The notes beneath the pieces are model-generated. The model ran no database searches and was not told the DNA's origin. It was given only the letters and a program-made list of their open reading frames with translations. From the NCBI GenBank assembly GCA_036874045.1, contig CM072341.1, forward strand, positions 1,128,501 to 1,192,500: DNA of 64,000 nucleotides, read 5' to 3'. Every line of letters starts with the position of its first letter. The first letter of the stretch is position 1. A program made the position numbers and the translations under genes. Below are positions 12,395 to 24,970 of this stretch, in pieces. The DNA comes from Cymodocea nodosa. Its lineage: Eukaryota > Streptophyta > Magnoliopsida > Alismatales > Cymodoceaceae.

Positions 12395-13047
12395 GGATCA
12401 AAAATGAAAGCCTACCAACAACAATTTTCGTTGAGAAAAAGAGATAATGCAAACATTATCTAACTCTTTAGTCAGACGTGCGTCTAATAATACGTTGGCT
12501 AGGGAAGCTTACGACAACACGGTATTGCAAGGTGTGGGAAACTCTTGTGTGGTTAGCTTTGGTAATATTCCTTTCACTAGAAGAAGTCAAGTCAATACCA
12601 AACAAATGACCAAGTGCCTTATCTCATCCAGTAGATGCATGGGACCCGTGTAGCAATAAGCGCGGGTATTTCAATATGATTATTCCGGTAATATATTCAA
12701 TGCCTACAACGCATTCCAATCTCCACCTTCGGCAGAAACATCCAGGTATTTCTACACATGAGAGTGACTTATCCATAAAGTACAAATGCAGCCCGCAAAA
12801 CCATGCATCTCTATCTACCTTGACTTACATATTCCATCTTATCTCAATCAGCCTCAAACACGTGATTCCAAGTCAAGCTTCACTGCTCCTACCACTGCAA
12901 ATGATTCAAATTTTCACACCAATGAATGCAAGCACACAGGAATCATCAAAGTCCTAGAAATACCACTGAGAACGCCATCTCCACAGCCCAGCTCAGCTCA
13001 TCCATCACCATTCATCCTTGCCACAAGCAAATGAACTAACCAAGCAA
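12395..13047 (+). other. Upstream region of GRP copy B
   Basis: Bases about 12450-12770 match the inverted arm at 45000-45235, and part (about 12510-12620) is related to the upstream flank of gene A near 3690-3790. I see no obvious TATA box close to the B start. Confidence 0.55.
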
Positions 13048-13572
13048 ATGTCTCGGTCCAGCAAAATTCTAAGCGTCGCCCTTCTCATCATGCTCTGTGT
13101 TGGCATGATCACTGCCACTAGGGTCCTGACGGCATATGCCAATGGGGGAGGAGGTGGTGGTGGCGGCGGTGATGGTGGCCGTGGAGGAGAATATGGATAC
13201 GACTCTGGCCGTGGGAGTGGATACAGTAAAGGTGGCGGTGGAGGTGGTGTCGGAGGTAGCTCCGGTCATGGACCAGGAAGCGGCTATGGCTCCAGCTCTG
13301 GTTACGGAAAGGGTGGAGGACGTAGTGGATACGCTAGCGGGGGAGGAGGCGGAGGTGGGGGAGGCGGTGATGGATCTCATGGTGGAAGCGGCGGAGGCTA
13401 TGGATCTGGATATGGAAGTGGATGGGAGGCAAGGGATCGCGGCAACTATGGTGGGTTAGGGCTTCCCTCTGGTTATGGCTCCGGTAGTGGCTCTGGATAT
13501 GGTGCTGGCAATGGCGGCCATGCTGGAGACGGAGGTGGCGGCAGTGAAGGTGGTGGCAGCCACGGACGGTGA
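13048..13572 (+). CDS. Glycine-rich secreted protein, GRP copy B, premature stop
   Basis: A 174-residue GRP. I choose ATG 13048 (MSRSSKILSVALLIMLCVGM) rather than the in-frame 13018, because the later start gives a signal peptide that aligns with copies A and D. The mature part begins TRVLTAYANGG, then alternates Gly runs with GSGYGS and GYGKGG blocks. The stop TGA at 13570-13572 comes just after SHGR. The same frame then continues as GRP-type sequence (HGSGSGSGYGYGHGGYN) to a second TGA at 13645-13647, where A has its normal C-terminus. So B has lost about 24 C-terminal residues by a point change. It may still be exported and used; Gly repeats tolerate length change. Confidence 0.75.
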   Translation: MSRSSKILSVALLIMLCVGMITATRVLTAYANGGGGGGGGGDGGRGGEYGYDSGRGSGYSKGGGGGGVGGSSGHGPGSGYGSSSGYGKGGGRSGYASGGGGGGGGGGDGSHGGSGGGYGSGYGSGWEARDRGNYGGLGLPSGYGSGSGSGYGAGNGGHAGDGGGGSEGGGSHGR

Positions 13573-13647
13573 ATGCAACATGGGTCTGGTTCTGGCTCTG
13601 GCTACGGATATGGCCATGGTGGATATAATCGAAACTTCATACGATGA

Positions 13648-15486
13648 TTTCGCTATCTATACATGAACTTAAGTACATTTTTTGTTTATGAGGCAGAATT
13701 TTGATTGTTTATTATATATTTAAGACCACTAGAAGTAATTATTACGATAGAGGAAGAAATAACAACAATAAGAACTAGAAACAGTGCTTCAAGACACTCT
13801 AAGATATTTGTACGTACAGATTGTGAGAATACAGGACATGCCATTGAATGAAATTAGATAAATGGCTTTCTATGAGGACAAAAACTAAATAAAGTATTTC
13901 TTGAGAAGTAATCTTCGATGCAATATGTTAGTAACGGCAAAAACACCCTTGCTCATAATGCTGTTGCAAAAATGATAAATCCAGTGTCCCTCCTCCAATT
14001 ACTAAGTAGCCATACAATCTATTTATCAGTCTTTTAAATACTTCTTGTTGGGAAAACCATGGGTCCTTTGACAACTTAATGGTGAAATCAATGTATAAAT
14101 TCGATCAAAAACACAAATGTAAACCACAAGCACAGTAACATCAAGATTCATATGGAAAATCTCTCCAATATGTATGAGGATGAAAAAACCACAACATCCA
14201 ATGGTCTACCTTAAAATCTTTCACTATAATCAAATAAGTATAAAACGGGGCTTCTCTAGTATTGAACTAGAGAAATCATGACATGCATCAACATTTAATC
14301 ATCAAGGAAAATATATCAAACACAACAAGGGGTAAAGGGAACCAACCTCAACTATCATTTTTGTTGTTAAAATTCACAAAACTTGGTAAGAATAAAGTTT
14401 TATGAGTCTCTGATGTATTGATAAAATTTCAACGAAACAAGTGTCATTTACCCCCTCAAACTAATTCATCTACCAAGAGTATGCACAAATAGAATTGTCG
14501 TGAGATATCCTTCGAAAACTGCTTTACAATTGACCTTATTCTATTCTGATCTTCGATTCAAATTAAAAAGTGAATGAGCAAATGAAATTTCAACTCAAAT
14601 CGATCACGAATTAACTTCTTTGTCGTCTATGTGAAGGAGGTGATATGGTAATAGCTGCCAAAGAGAGTATTACTTTCTTCACTTGTCTCTCTTATTTTCT
14701 TTCGCCCTCGAAGTAACTCATGTAAATGGACATTTTGCAAAATGGTTTATATAAAATCATTAATCTGTGAGTCACCTTTCATCTAAAAGGAAATCAACAA
14801 AAGGTTTGTAAAAAACTTCTTTTTCAAGCTCCTAACAAAGAAACCATTAGTTGCATTCATTTATTGCAAATGTCAATTGTAGTAATTTATTTTATTTTGC
14901 ATTACTTTCTTATTATAGTTGTCGATTGCATTCGTTGCACTTAAAACAGAAACATGGACGAGAATTTTTTTTTTCTTTAATCGAAAATCAATTTATACTT
15001 AGAAGTGACAGTAGTTCCAAAAATCAAGAACCACGTACGATATCCAAACAATTCTTTAAAATTTCGAATATTAAAAAAAATAAAAAAATCAACGTGATAA
15101 CAAAAAAAGTTGCATTATATGCTACATTTTTTTTACAATTGCATTTCCATATATATACGGGAGATATATATCATCAACACATACCAATCGTCACACGCTA
15201 CTATACTACTTGTGATTCGAAGTTTCTCGGAAGCTACGCACTGACGTCAAGGAGCTTTCGCTGTATGTCCATCCGCTATCATCACTTTTGTAGTGAGTCA
15301 AATGCGCGTACAGAGTCAAATGCGAACGGATGGAATCCAAATCGGTAACAAAGTTGTTTGTTTTCTTTCAATGAAAAGGTTGTCGTGAAGGAAGGAAGCA
15401 ATATTCAACACGCAAGCATACAAATACACAAATAATTAATATATATCACATGCAGCAGGCAAGCGTTCATGTCATGCATCGCTTCC
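13648..15486. other. Intergenic sequence between GRP B and GRP C
   Basis: No gene recognised; the 165-residue frame at 14851-15348 lacks any family resemblance and is AT-rich. From about 13970 to the C start the sequence is repeated in reverse at about 44625 to 43209, including the CCCTCCTCCAATTACT(T)AG segment and the upstream flank of C. Confidence 0.6.
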
Positions 15487-15494
15487 TATAAGTA
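15487..15494 (+). promoter_or_regulatory. TATA box of GRP gene C
   Basis: TATAAGTA lies 108 bases before the ATG. The inverted copy E keeps the same box at the same distance (43309-43316). Confidence 0.7.
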
Positions 15495-15594
15495 CCCGTG
15501 CGCTCTTCCTCCTCCTCCATATCCATCACCTCTTCCTTACCATTTGCTTACACATCCATCTCTCTGATCGAATAATTCACGTACGTTCGTTCCC

Positions 15595-16155
15595 ATGGTG
15601 GGCTCTAAAGTTGTGGGTGTGGCTTTCGTGGCCTTGTTCCTCCTAGGCATGACCTCGGCTGCTAGAATCCTCTCCGCATATGGCAGTGGGGGCGGAGGCG
15701 GTGGTGGAGGTGGTGGAGGCAATGGTTTCGGTGGTGGCCAAAATGGGGGAGGGGATGGTTATGGTCGCGGATATGGATCTGGCTATGGAGCGAGTGGTGG
15801 AAACGGTGTAGGGTACGGACAAGGTGGAGGCGGAGGCGGTGGTGGTGGGCAAGGAGGTGGCGGTGGTTCCGGATACGGTAGCGGGTACGGATCAGGCTCC
15901 GGTTATGGTGCCGGCATTGGTAATGGTGGTGTGGGATACGGAAGTGGAGGAGGTGGTGGTGGTGGCGGCAATGGAAACGGATCGGGATATGGTTCGGGAA
16001 GTGGGTCTGGATATGGATCCGGTGGTGGGAATGGTGCATATGGAAGCGGAGGTGGCGGTGGAGGCGGTGGAGGTGGTGGACAAGCAGGTGGGTCTGGGTT
16101 TGGGTCCGGCTCCGGTTATGGCTCTGGATATGGTACGCATGGAGGAAGCCCGTGA
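15595..16155 (+). CDS. Glycine-rich secreted protein, GRP subtype C
   Basis: A 186-residue single-exon protein. The signal peptide spans about residues 1-22 (MVGSKVVGVAFVALFLLGMTSA before ARILSAYGSGG). The mature part alternates Gly runs with GYGSGSGSGYG, GNGVGYGQGG and similar Tyr/Ser-bearing blocks and ends GYGTHGGSP. It differs from the A-type genes in signal peptide, promoter and C-terminus, but follows the same design of an exported, structural, probably wall-associated protein. The start codon directly precedes the signal peptide. Its truncated inverted copy is E (42933-43208). Function is inferred from composition. Confidence 0.86.
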   Translation: MVGSKVVGVAFVALFLLGMTSAARILSAYGSGGGGGGGGGGGNGFGGGQNGGGDGYGRGYGSGYGASGGNGVGYGQGGGGGGGGGQGGGGGSGYGSGYGSGSGYGAGIGNGGVGYGSGGGGGGGGNGNGSGYGSGSGSGYGSGGGNGAYGSGGGGGGGGGGGQAGGSGFGSGSGYGSGYGTHGGSP

Positions 16156-16921
16156 AAGACAAGAGCTCACTCTCCGATACATGAGCACGCACCAATATAA
16201 TGGCGAAGCCTCACTGATATAAATTAAATATCATAGCCTATTTCTTGTGTATGCAGGGCTTTTTGTAGTAATTACTTTATAAATGTTTGTATCTCCTCTC
16301 AGACAAAATCTCAATAACATTAATGATTGGCATCATGATTACCTTGAATCTTCTTTGCACATTTTGTTGAGTCCAATACAGATAAAATGATCTCTGCGAA
16401 TTCCCAATTGTCACAAACGCCCACTTCGTCACCATTACGAATTACTTTCGCCAAAAGGTAGAAGTCCATTTATTGTTTAGTAGCATGTGACATTGCAACT
16501 CATTATTTATTAATCTTAACGTGTAGCAAGTGATAAACCTAATGTTGGAATACATTAGATGTTTTGGAACATCAAATATAATTTTGAATTACTTGTTTCC
16601 TTTTTCATAATAGAATTGCTTTTTTTAAATTAAATTTAAAAACTTCACAGTATCCTTATACTCTTCATCCACTTTAAATAACTTTGTCAAACAATACAAA
16701 TGAATATATCTATCATTAGTTAAATTTAGGCTCACGGAAAATATACAATCACACAAACAAATGGACAAATAAATAAACGAACAGCCAATCAGTAATGTTA
16801 AGAAAGAAAAATTTGTCTAAATCCAAAGTTTGCACATTTTTTCTTTCTTTGTAAGTTAAGCACAGGAACCACAATTATATCTCATTTCCTTTATTCAAGC
16901 CATAGAAGATTGATGACACCA
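16156..16921. other. 3' flank of GRP C, no gene
   Basis: AT-rich sequence after the stop of C. I see no ORF, RNA gene or element boundary. The left arm of the inverted duplication ends in or just before this stretch. Confidence 0.5.
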
Positions 16922-17860
16922 TTATTTACAATTAATCAAAATAGAGAAAGTACACTCTTCTGACTTCGATAGCAAACATAAAAAAGATTCAAGTTTCATC
17001 GTCACACACATCACATTGGAATACTCAAATTCTAAGGCTACCAAAGCTTGTACCACAATGATTTCCTTCCAAAGTTTCTCCAATTTAAGCATCATGCAAT
17101 CGTACTGGGAAGCATCGATGGACTGCGTTGAATTCAACCAATCTCTTGCTCTCTTTATTTCATCCTCCATCATGTTCCTATTGATCGGCCTCAGGTTGCG
17201 TGCCATCTCTTGATCATTGATCCTTCTCTTCAAATTATTAAGGCAACATTCCAGTTTACACCTAGACATTGCTACGTTTTGTTCTTCTTCATCTTTGACC
17301 TCATAGAGTTTCGCTGTCGCAACGTTTCGCTCAATGGCATTCGTACCTATCCAACAATTTCCAACAGTGAAGGTCATCTCCTTTCGTGGTCCATGGGCTC
17401 CGAGCTTCGCCATCACAGTCAAGACTCCATCAACATCAACTTCGTTGCTCACAGTGATTTTTATGGTGCCAGCAAGTGCCGGAGGTATGCCCTCAAGATC
17501 AAACTCCCCAAGTAAGTTGTTTTCCCTGACTGATTTTCTCTCGCCCTCGTACACTCTGATGCCGACACAACTTTGATTATCGATCACAGTGGAACATGCC
17601 CATTCTTTCCTAGTTGGGATGGGCGTGTTCCTTCGTATCAAACCTTCATATCTCCTCCCAACCTTTCGATGCCGAGTGAGAAGGGGATGACGTCCTGTAT
17701 GACGAGGCCATGGATGCCCCTCCTTTCTCGCCCATCAACATGGCTGCCAGAATGGTTGCACCATGGGCGACGGCCTCATCTGCATTTATTGATTTTAAGA
17801 TGTGTATGCCCTATTTGTACGACCGAGCTTCGATTGGAATCCACCCATTTTATAATCCCC
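16922..17860 (-). pseudogene. HSP70 C-terminal fragment
   Basis: The minus strand from about 17860 reads through the end of the HSP70 nucleotide-binding domain (KSINADEAVAHGA, then LQDVIPFSLGIERLGGDM in a second frame), then after another frameshift the substrate-binding domain (LIRRNTPIPTRKEW, VYEGERKSVRENNLLGEF, GIPPALAGTIKITV) and the helical lid up to about 17010. At least two frameshifts and an internal stop break it. The N-terminal ATPase half is absent. HSP70 is an ATP-driven chaperone; this piece cannot bind ATP. It abuts the truncated 5' LTR of the copia element, so capture or deletion at that breakpoint is likely. Confidence 0.85.
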
Positions 17861-17968
17861 TGATGGTAAGGAAACGTTAAGGAGGTGCTCCTTTTAACGA
17901 TAGAAAGGAAACTGAAGGATATTTAAGATGAGAAGGAAGAAGTGTAGAGGATGGAGGAGTGCAGCGAA

Positions 17969-18244
17969 TTGACCAGGAGAGACCATTTCGTCCTTGTGAG
18001 AGCCATTTGTGATATCCCTAGCCGGCTCTCCTCTTCCTTCTTTGTACCAACAAACTAATCAACAAGAAGAACATCAGAGATCGATCACCTATAGACGTAC
18101 CTATATTAGGGAATCACGTAAATCCACTGTGTTCCGTTGTGTTTGTTTGAGATTGATCGACTTTTCTTCTCCCTGCCGCTCCACCTCCTTTGCTTGTTTC
18201 TTCCTTCAACCACGCAGCCCATTGGTGATTCATTTAGCATAACA
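17969..18244 (+). repeat. 5' LTR (partial) of copia 1
   Basis: Matches the last ~275 bases of the 3' LTR at 24561-24970, from the GACCA(A/G)GAGAGACCA segment to AGCATAACA. The first ~135 bases are missing and HSP70-linked sequence takes their place. The following AGTATCAAAGTGG resembles a mutated initiator-tRNA-Met primer site; compare the intact TGGTATCAGAGC of copia 2. Confidence 0.85.
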
Positions 18245-18546
18245 ACTAGTATCAAAGTGGATTGAGTCATCTCCGGGCTTACATCTGAGTTGTGGAAGGA
18301 TTCCATCAAGGTTTCAACAGCCACCGCACTTGTTGCCATTGTCGTCGGCGCTCACCTGTGCACTTCAACGCCGACCTTTGCGCTTGCTCCGTCTATGCTT
18401 CGTTTCGTCCCAAATTTTGGGGACTTGTTTTGATATTTGCATATTGTTGTTTGACATTTTTTGTTTGTTGTTGTGATACTTTGCAGTAGAATCTTATTTG
18501 ATTGAAATCAGATTGTGTGTTACTGGTTATTTGGTATTTGAAATCA

Positions 18547-21500
18547 TGAATACATCAGGTTTGAAGATTGAAAAGTTTGTTGGCAAGAATAGCTTCATCT
18601 TGTGGTAAATTAAGATGAGAGCACCTTTAAAACAACAGAGTATTTGGGCTCCTTTAAATAAGGAAGTAAGTTTGAACATGAATACTACCAAGTTTGAATT
18701 GTAGGAGTAGAAAGCTCACTTCACAATCTTGTTGTGTTTGTTAGATGAAGTAATCATTGAAGTTGCAGATGAAACAACCTCTTCTGAGCTTTGGTAGAAA
18801 TTGGAATCTTTGTATATGACTAAGACTTTGACAAATAAATTGTTGTTAAAACAAAGATTGTTCTCATTGAAAATGAAGGAAGGCATACCTCTCAAGCAGC
18901 ATTTAGATCTGCTAAATGCTATTTTGATGGAACTCAAAAATATTGGAGTGATCATAGAAGATGAAGATGCAACTCTTATCTTGCTTTGCTCACTTCCTTT
19001 GAGTTATGAAAATTTTGTTCAGTCTTGTGTAGTTGGAAGAGATTCTATTACACTAGAGGAGGTGAGGTCTAGCCTTCATTCTAGAGAGCTTAGGCACATA
19101 GTGCATGGCAGAAATGAGGCAAGTGGTGTTGACCTCTCAGCTCAACAATAGGAGAACAGAGGTAGAAGCTAGAAGTAGGGTGGAAACAAGAATAGAAGTA
19201 GAAGCAAATCAAAAGGCAAGTACTCTAGGGATACTTGCAATTACTATAAAGAGAAAGGTCATTGGAAAGCAAATTATCCCAAGTTGATGAATAAAGGAAA
19301 GGCTGTAGTGGTAGAAACTAGTTCTGTGTCTGGGGATGATTTTTCACTTAAAATTTGTTACAGTGTCTACTCAGATGATTAGTGGATTATGGACAAAGGT
19401 ACATCTCATCATATGACTCCTATTAAGGAGTATTTTGACACTTACGAGCAGGTGTAGGGTGGCCAAGTGACTTTGGCCAATGATGATGTATGCTCCAAAG
19501 CAAGCATGGACATTATAAAATTCAGAATGCATGATGGCACAGTTAGAGTTTTGGAGGACGTCTGGCACGTTCCAAAACTTGGCAAAAGCCTGATTTCTTT
19601 GATGGCCCTTGTTTTGGTTGTAAAGGTTAAATCATAAACTTGCTTGATTTTTTTATGCCTATATTAATAAATTCTCTTAAAAGTTAACAAACAACCTTTC
19701 ACACAAATTAGATATGAAGTCCAAATTTGTATTTTAAACTACAAGTGCATAGTGTATATTATATTTGTGTGCAAGTAAAATTGATCCCATAGAGATTGAG
19801 TAAAGAATTGTGTACTGTTCTGATTTTTATATTGGAGTTTATATGTGTTCAGTAAAGCACTTCGTTGAGTTAGAGTTAACACAATAGACTTAGTTCGTGG
19901 AGTTATAGTTAACTTAACGGACTAACCTCGTGGACTTAGTTAACTCTACGAGTTTATTTTTTCAGTTAAATACTATTATTTACAAAGGAATTCTGGCAAC
20001 CATTGGGCAATTCCACATAATGTAAATAACATCAGTTAAGCTTTTAATGTTACCTAATATTAGATTTGTCATTAAGCAACATTAACATTCAGATATTTCA
20101 AACAGTAACCATTAAAATCTTTAAGTATCTGGAACGATTCAATTTCAATAAACTGTAAAATTATTTTCTATTTTCTGAATCAAACAAACATAAAACATTC
20201 AAAATACTGACAATGATAAAATTAATCACGATACAATGTAAACAATACAACACTTTAATACTAAATATAAACACATATAATTTGTTGTTTTTGGTATTTT
20301 TATTTTGATATGTTCTTGAAGATGAGCGAAAGGTGAAATATAAAAATCTCTATCGATAGTAAAAACTTTCGTCATTACATGTGACGTAATTACACCACTG
20401 AAAACTTAATCACTTACAATCTTGCCTCCTCTTCCTATAGAATCGCGAATCAAGAATTGTAAGATGATCTCCTCTTTAGCATATTGGCATCAACCCGAAA
20501 CCAAGGTTAGAAGCTTTATGATCTCCTGAGATATGAGTCAATGCTTGGTGAAAATGACTTCCCCTCCCGCGACGTGATTACTCCTCACTATGGTTGTCAA
20601 TCACCGTGTTTGGCTCAGAATCGACCCAACATCAGGAAAGTATACTCATAGACCTCCGATGGTTGGTGATTTTGGTGGTGGTGTGGAGCTTCAGGGAACT
20701 TCTAATGCTTCCTACAGTTAGTGCGGTTCTTTACCTCTGCACACACACTTTTTCTTTGTCTTTCTTCTCTTCTTTTATATTTCTTTCTATAGTAACTGCT
20801 TCTGCTTAGATGATCGATTAGATTTCCTTCATTCATATCAATGATGGTGATTTCCTCTTCATTCCATGAGTGAATTCCTACGTGATACGTGTAATCGTGG
20901 TTTTCCTTCAAATTTCCTATTTATACAACTGCTATAGTGGCATATTAGAAAATAAATGGTTTGTGAAATTACAGATAACTCAAAGAACTTACTTCGTTGA
21001 TTTAACTATAAAACACGTGTAATAAAGAAATAACTTATAAGCTAACACAACGCGTTCCTTAGTGTATATTCAATTAACTCAACGCATATAGTTATGCTAA
21101 CTTAACGAGTTAAACATGTGCAACTCACGTGACATAATAAAGCATTTAAATTCAACACGTGCATAATTTTAACTTAACGAGTTCAGATATTTCGGATACT
21201 TGCAAACCTAACTATCCGATGCTTAGATGCATTTTGGATAGTTACTAGATAACTTACCGAACATTCACTTAAGTCATGCATTATGGTTATAATAGGTGTA
21301 CTCTAGGAAATAATAAAATATTCTTTAAGCATTTAAAACATAACTATCCGATACATGCAATCTAACTCTCCGAAATAATAGAAAATTTGGATACTTAAGA
21401 ATTAAAAACCTGCAACTTACCAATAGTTCAGAAATGTACTTAATTAATGCTAATTCCTTGAAATTATGCAAATTCTTTCATTAAAGCATATAGTAGTGCA

Positions 21501-24491
21501 ATTATAACATAATGACATAATTCTCATATGATAAGCTAAATATTATGCAATTAACCATCATTTAACTGTTAATATTATGCACTTTTTCATTCTAAATAGC
21601 CCTTGATTCTCAAGGTTATAAATATTCAGGTGGAGAGGGTAAAATAAGCATTGTGAAAGGCTCATTAGTTGTTATGAAGGGAGTCAAATCTGACACCTTA
21701 TATATTTTGTAGGGTACTCCTATAGTTGACATAGCTATAGCAGCTACAGTCAATCAACAAGATCTTTATGTTATGTGGCACTCAAGAATGAGTCATTTAG
21801 GGTAGAAAGGAATGCAAAGATTGAGTAGTCTAGGCAAATTTGATGGACACAAGGTTGCTTACATTGACATGTGCAAGCATTGTGTCTATGGCAAGCAGAA
21901 AATGATGTCTTTTGGACGTAGTCAACATAGCTCTAAGGGAGTTTTGGATTATATACATGCTGATTGTTAGGGGCCTTCACGTCAACCTTCAAATGTAGGT
22001 TCAAGATACTTTCTCTCTATCATTGATTGTCATTCAAGAATGAATTGAGTTTTCTTTTTGAAGCACAAGAGTGAAGCTTTTTCAAGCTTTAAGCATTGGA
22101 AGACATAGGTTGAAAACCAAACAGATAGAAAGGTGAAATATCTTAGAACTGATAATAGTTTTGAGTTTTGTTCCCAAGAATTTGATAACTTGTATAGAGA
22201 TGAAGGTATTACACAACATCATACTATTAGAAATACTCTTCAATAAAATGGAGTGGCAGAAAGATTGAATAGAACACTCCTAGAGAAAGCATGTTGTATG
22301 TTGTCTCATGTAGGTTTGAGTAAGAAATTTTGGGCAAAGGCTGTTAACATAGCTTCTTCTCTAGTGAACAAGTCCCCCTCTAGTGCGCTAGATGAGAAGA
22401 TACCCCTTGAGTTGTGGTTGAATAGGTCTGCAAATTATTCCAAGCTCAGAGTATTTGGGTATCTAGCTTACTACCACGTGAATAATGGGAAGCTGGAGCC
22501 ACATGCAAAGAAAGACATATTTGTAGGCTATGGAGTTGAAGGGATATAGAATTTATGATATTGAATCTCATAAAGTAATATATAGTTGTGATGTTACTTT
22601 TGATGAAAATTCCCTATTGCAAGCTATAGAAAAATTAATAAGTGAAACATTAGAAGTTGAACACACCACTCCTGAATAGGTGGAGTTACATATATAGTAG
22701 CCAACTAGCACTAATCAAGTTGAAGTTAAAGATAACTCGTCTGAAGTTAAAGATAACTCGTCTGAAGTTCAAGATGATGATGAAGTTGAAGAGGAAGAGG
22801 TGGAGCAACCACCACTAAGAACCATTGGCAGAGATCATCCTAGAAGGGACGTTAGACCTCCTATTAGATATAGCTACAACAGTTTGGTTACATTTGCCTT
22901 GCAAGTAGCAATTGAGGTGGAGGATTCTATTGATCCACCTACTTATGAAGCTGCAGTGAAAAGTCCAGAAGCTAATCTTTGGATGACTGCTATGGAGGAG
23001 GAATTACAATCCCTCCATAAGAACAAGACTTGGGAATTAGTGAAGCGTCCAAAGAATAAAAACATAGTTGGTTGCAAATGGGTCTATAAGAAGAAAGTTA
23101 GGACTCAAGGCAACGTTAGAGTACAGCACAAGGCAAGATTGGTTGCCAAAGGTTATTCACAGCAAGAAGGAGTTGACTTTAATGAGGTATTTACTCTTAT
23201 TTTGCGTAATACATCTATTAAAGTTTTATTATCTATTGCTCTAGTGCAGAACTTAGAGTTGAAACAACTAGATGTAAAGACGACCTTCTTGCATGGTGAT
23301 TTAGAAGAAAATATATGGATAGAACAGCCAACAGGGTTCGTGGTAAAGAGTAAATCAAATTGGGTGTACAAGTTGAATAAGTCCTTGTATAGGCTTAAAC
23401 AGTCACCACGATAATGGTACAAGAGATTTGATTCATTTATAACCAAAGTTGGCATTAGTCGTAGTAGCTATGACTTATGTGTTTATGTTAAATCTCTTGA
23501 CAATGATACACATGTCTATTTGCTTTTATATGTTGATGATATTCTTATTGTTGCAAAGAATATTGATGTTATATAAGAGTTGAAGGACATGTTGAAATCT
23601 GAATTTGACATGAAGGATCTTGGACCAGTGGGAAAAATTCTTGGGATGAAAATTAGGTGTGAAAGGAATTTTAGTAAGCTATTTTTGAATCAACAGAAGT
23701 ATATTAAAAGGATCCTTAGCAGGTTTGGCTTGGCTTCATGCAAAGCCATTAGCACGCTATATGATAGAAATGTAAAACTATCATCTGCTATGTGTCCTCA
23801 ATCTAAATCAAAAAAATTAGATATGCAGAGAGTTCCTTATGCATAGGCTATTGGAAGTTTAATGTATGCAATGGTTTGCACTAGACTTGATTTGGCATAT
23901 CACTTGAGCGTGATTAGCAAGTTCATGTCCAATCTGGGTAGGGAACATTGGTGAGCAGTCAAGAGGATATTTAGATATTTGAAAGGAACTTCAGATGTTG
24001 GTTTGATGTATGCAGTAAATCAGGGTTGTTCTATGGCAGGATATACAAATTCTGACTTTGTAGGAGATGTTGACAAAAGAAGATCTCTATCTGGATATGT
24101 CTTTACATTTGTAGGTTCTATAGTGAGTTGGAAATCTACTCTTCAGCCTACTGTGCCTTTGTCTACTATTGAGGTTGAGTATATTGCTATGACATAAGTT
24201 ACTGAGGAAGGGATTTGGTTGAAAGGCTTGTTAGGAGATTTGAGATGGTGCATTAATAAGGTACATATCTTTTGTGATAGTTTCAGTGTAATATGTCTCT
24301 CCAAAGATAATGTTTTTCATGATAGAATAAAGCATATAGATGTGAAATATCACTTCCTCAGAAATGAAGACGAGATAAAGATTATGAAGGTCAACACCAA
24401 AGAGAACCCGCTTGATATGTTTACCAAAGGCGTTGTGAAGAGCAAGTTCAAGCATTGCTTGGATTTACTCAATGTCTACTGCTACTGCTGA
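18547..24491 (+). pseudogene. Copia 1 gag-pol, degenerate
   Basis: Gag begins near 18547 (MNTSGLKIEKFVGKNSF) with a UBN2-type domain to about 19150, followed by a zinc-knuckle region. The protease motif near 19380-19410 is changed (MDKGTSHHMTP where DSGASHHMTP is expected). After the inserted LTR, GAG-pre-integrase (VMWHSRMSHLG) is at about 21760 and the integrase core at about 21930-22550 (AERLNRTLLEKACCML, LVNKSPSSALDEKIP). RT is at about 22800-23870, with YVDD at 23529-23540, and RNase H at about 23980-24491 (STIEVEYIAMT). In-frame stops occur in every domain. It would have replicated the element by reverse transcription; it is now inert. Confidence 0.9.
19610..21598 (-). mobile_element. 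Solo LTR (Athila-like LTR family), copy 4
   Basis: Starts TGTTTTGG and ends TTCTAAATA (reverse orientation of TGTTTAGAATG...CCCAAACA). It is flanked by a perfect 5-bp duplication GCCCT at 19605-19609 and 21599-21603, interrupting copia 1 between protease and GAG-pre-integrase. Members of the same LTR family lie at 29400, 30765, 38439 and 41289. Confidence 0.9.
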
Positions 24492-24560
24492 CTTACGTTG
24501 GTCTTGGTGATCTTTCTTATTTGCTCGAGGTGAAGATTGATAAAAGACAAGGTGTAGATT

Positions 24561-24970
24561 TGTGATGCTTGTATCTTCCATCATATTAATATGTCTTTGT
24601 TATATGGTTGTAACTTGGTAAATACTTGTAAGGGAAAACTTGTAATCTGGTATAAGTATAAATACCCTTTGTTGCCCATTTGGAGATGTTTTGACCAAGA
24701 GAGACCAAGTTGTCCTTGTGAGAGCCATTTGTGACATCCCTAGTCGGCTCTCTTCTTTTCTCTTTGTACCAGCAACCTAATTAGCAAGAAGAACATCAGA
24801 GATAGATTACCTGTGAACGTACCCGTATTAGGAAACTATGTAAATCTACTGTGTTCCGTTGTGTTTGTTTGTTTGAGATTGATCGACATTTCTTCTCCCT
24901 GCCGCTCCACCTCCTTTGCTCATTTCTTTCTTCAACCACGCAGCCCATTGGTGATTCATTTAGCATAACA
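24561..24970 (+). repeat. 3' LTR of copia 1
   Basis: Begins TGTGATGCTTG just after the purine-rich AAGGTGTAGAT (24549-24559, probable polypurine tract) and ends AGCATAACA. Contains a TATA-like TATAAATA near 24655-24665. Confidence 0.8.

Larger units (their letters stand above)
17969..24970 (+). mobile_element. Copia LTR retrotransposon 1, degenerate, 5' LTR truncated
   Basis: Partial 5' LTR (17969-18244), gag, protease, integrase, RT and RNase H in copia order, and a full 3' LTR (24561-24970). Both LTRs end in the same GATTCATTTAGCATAACA. A solo LTR of another family is inserted at 19610-21598. Many stops. The outer flanks do not show a target duplication because the left end is lost. Confidence 0.92.

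Noticed and set aside
14851..15348. 165-residue plus-strand ORF upstream of GRP C
   Set aside because: AT-rich, no recognisable motif, and the inverted copy at 43400-43900 does not keep an equivalent frame.
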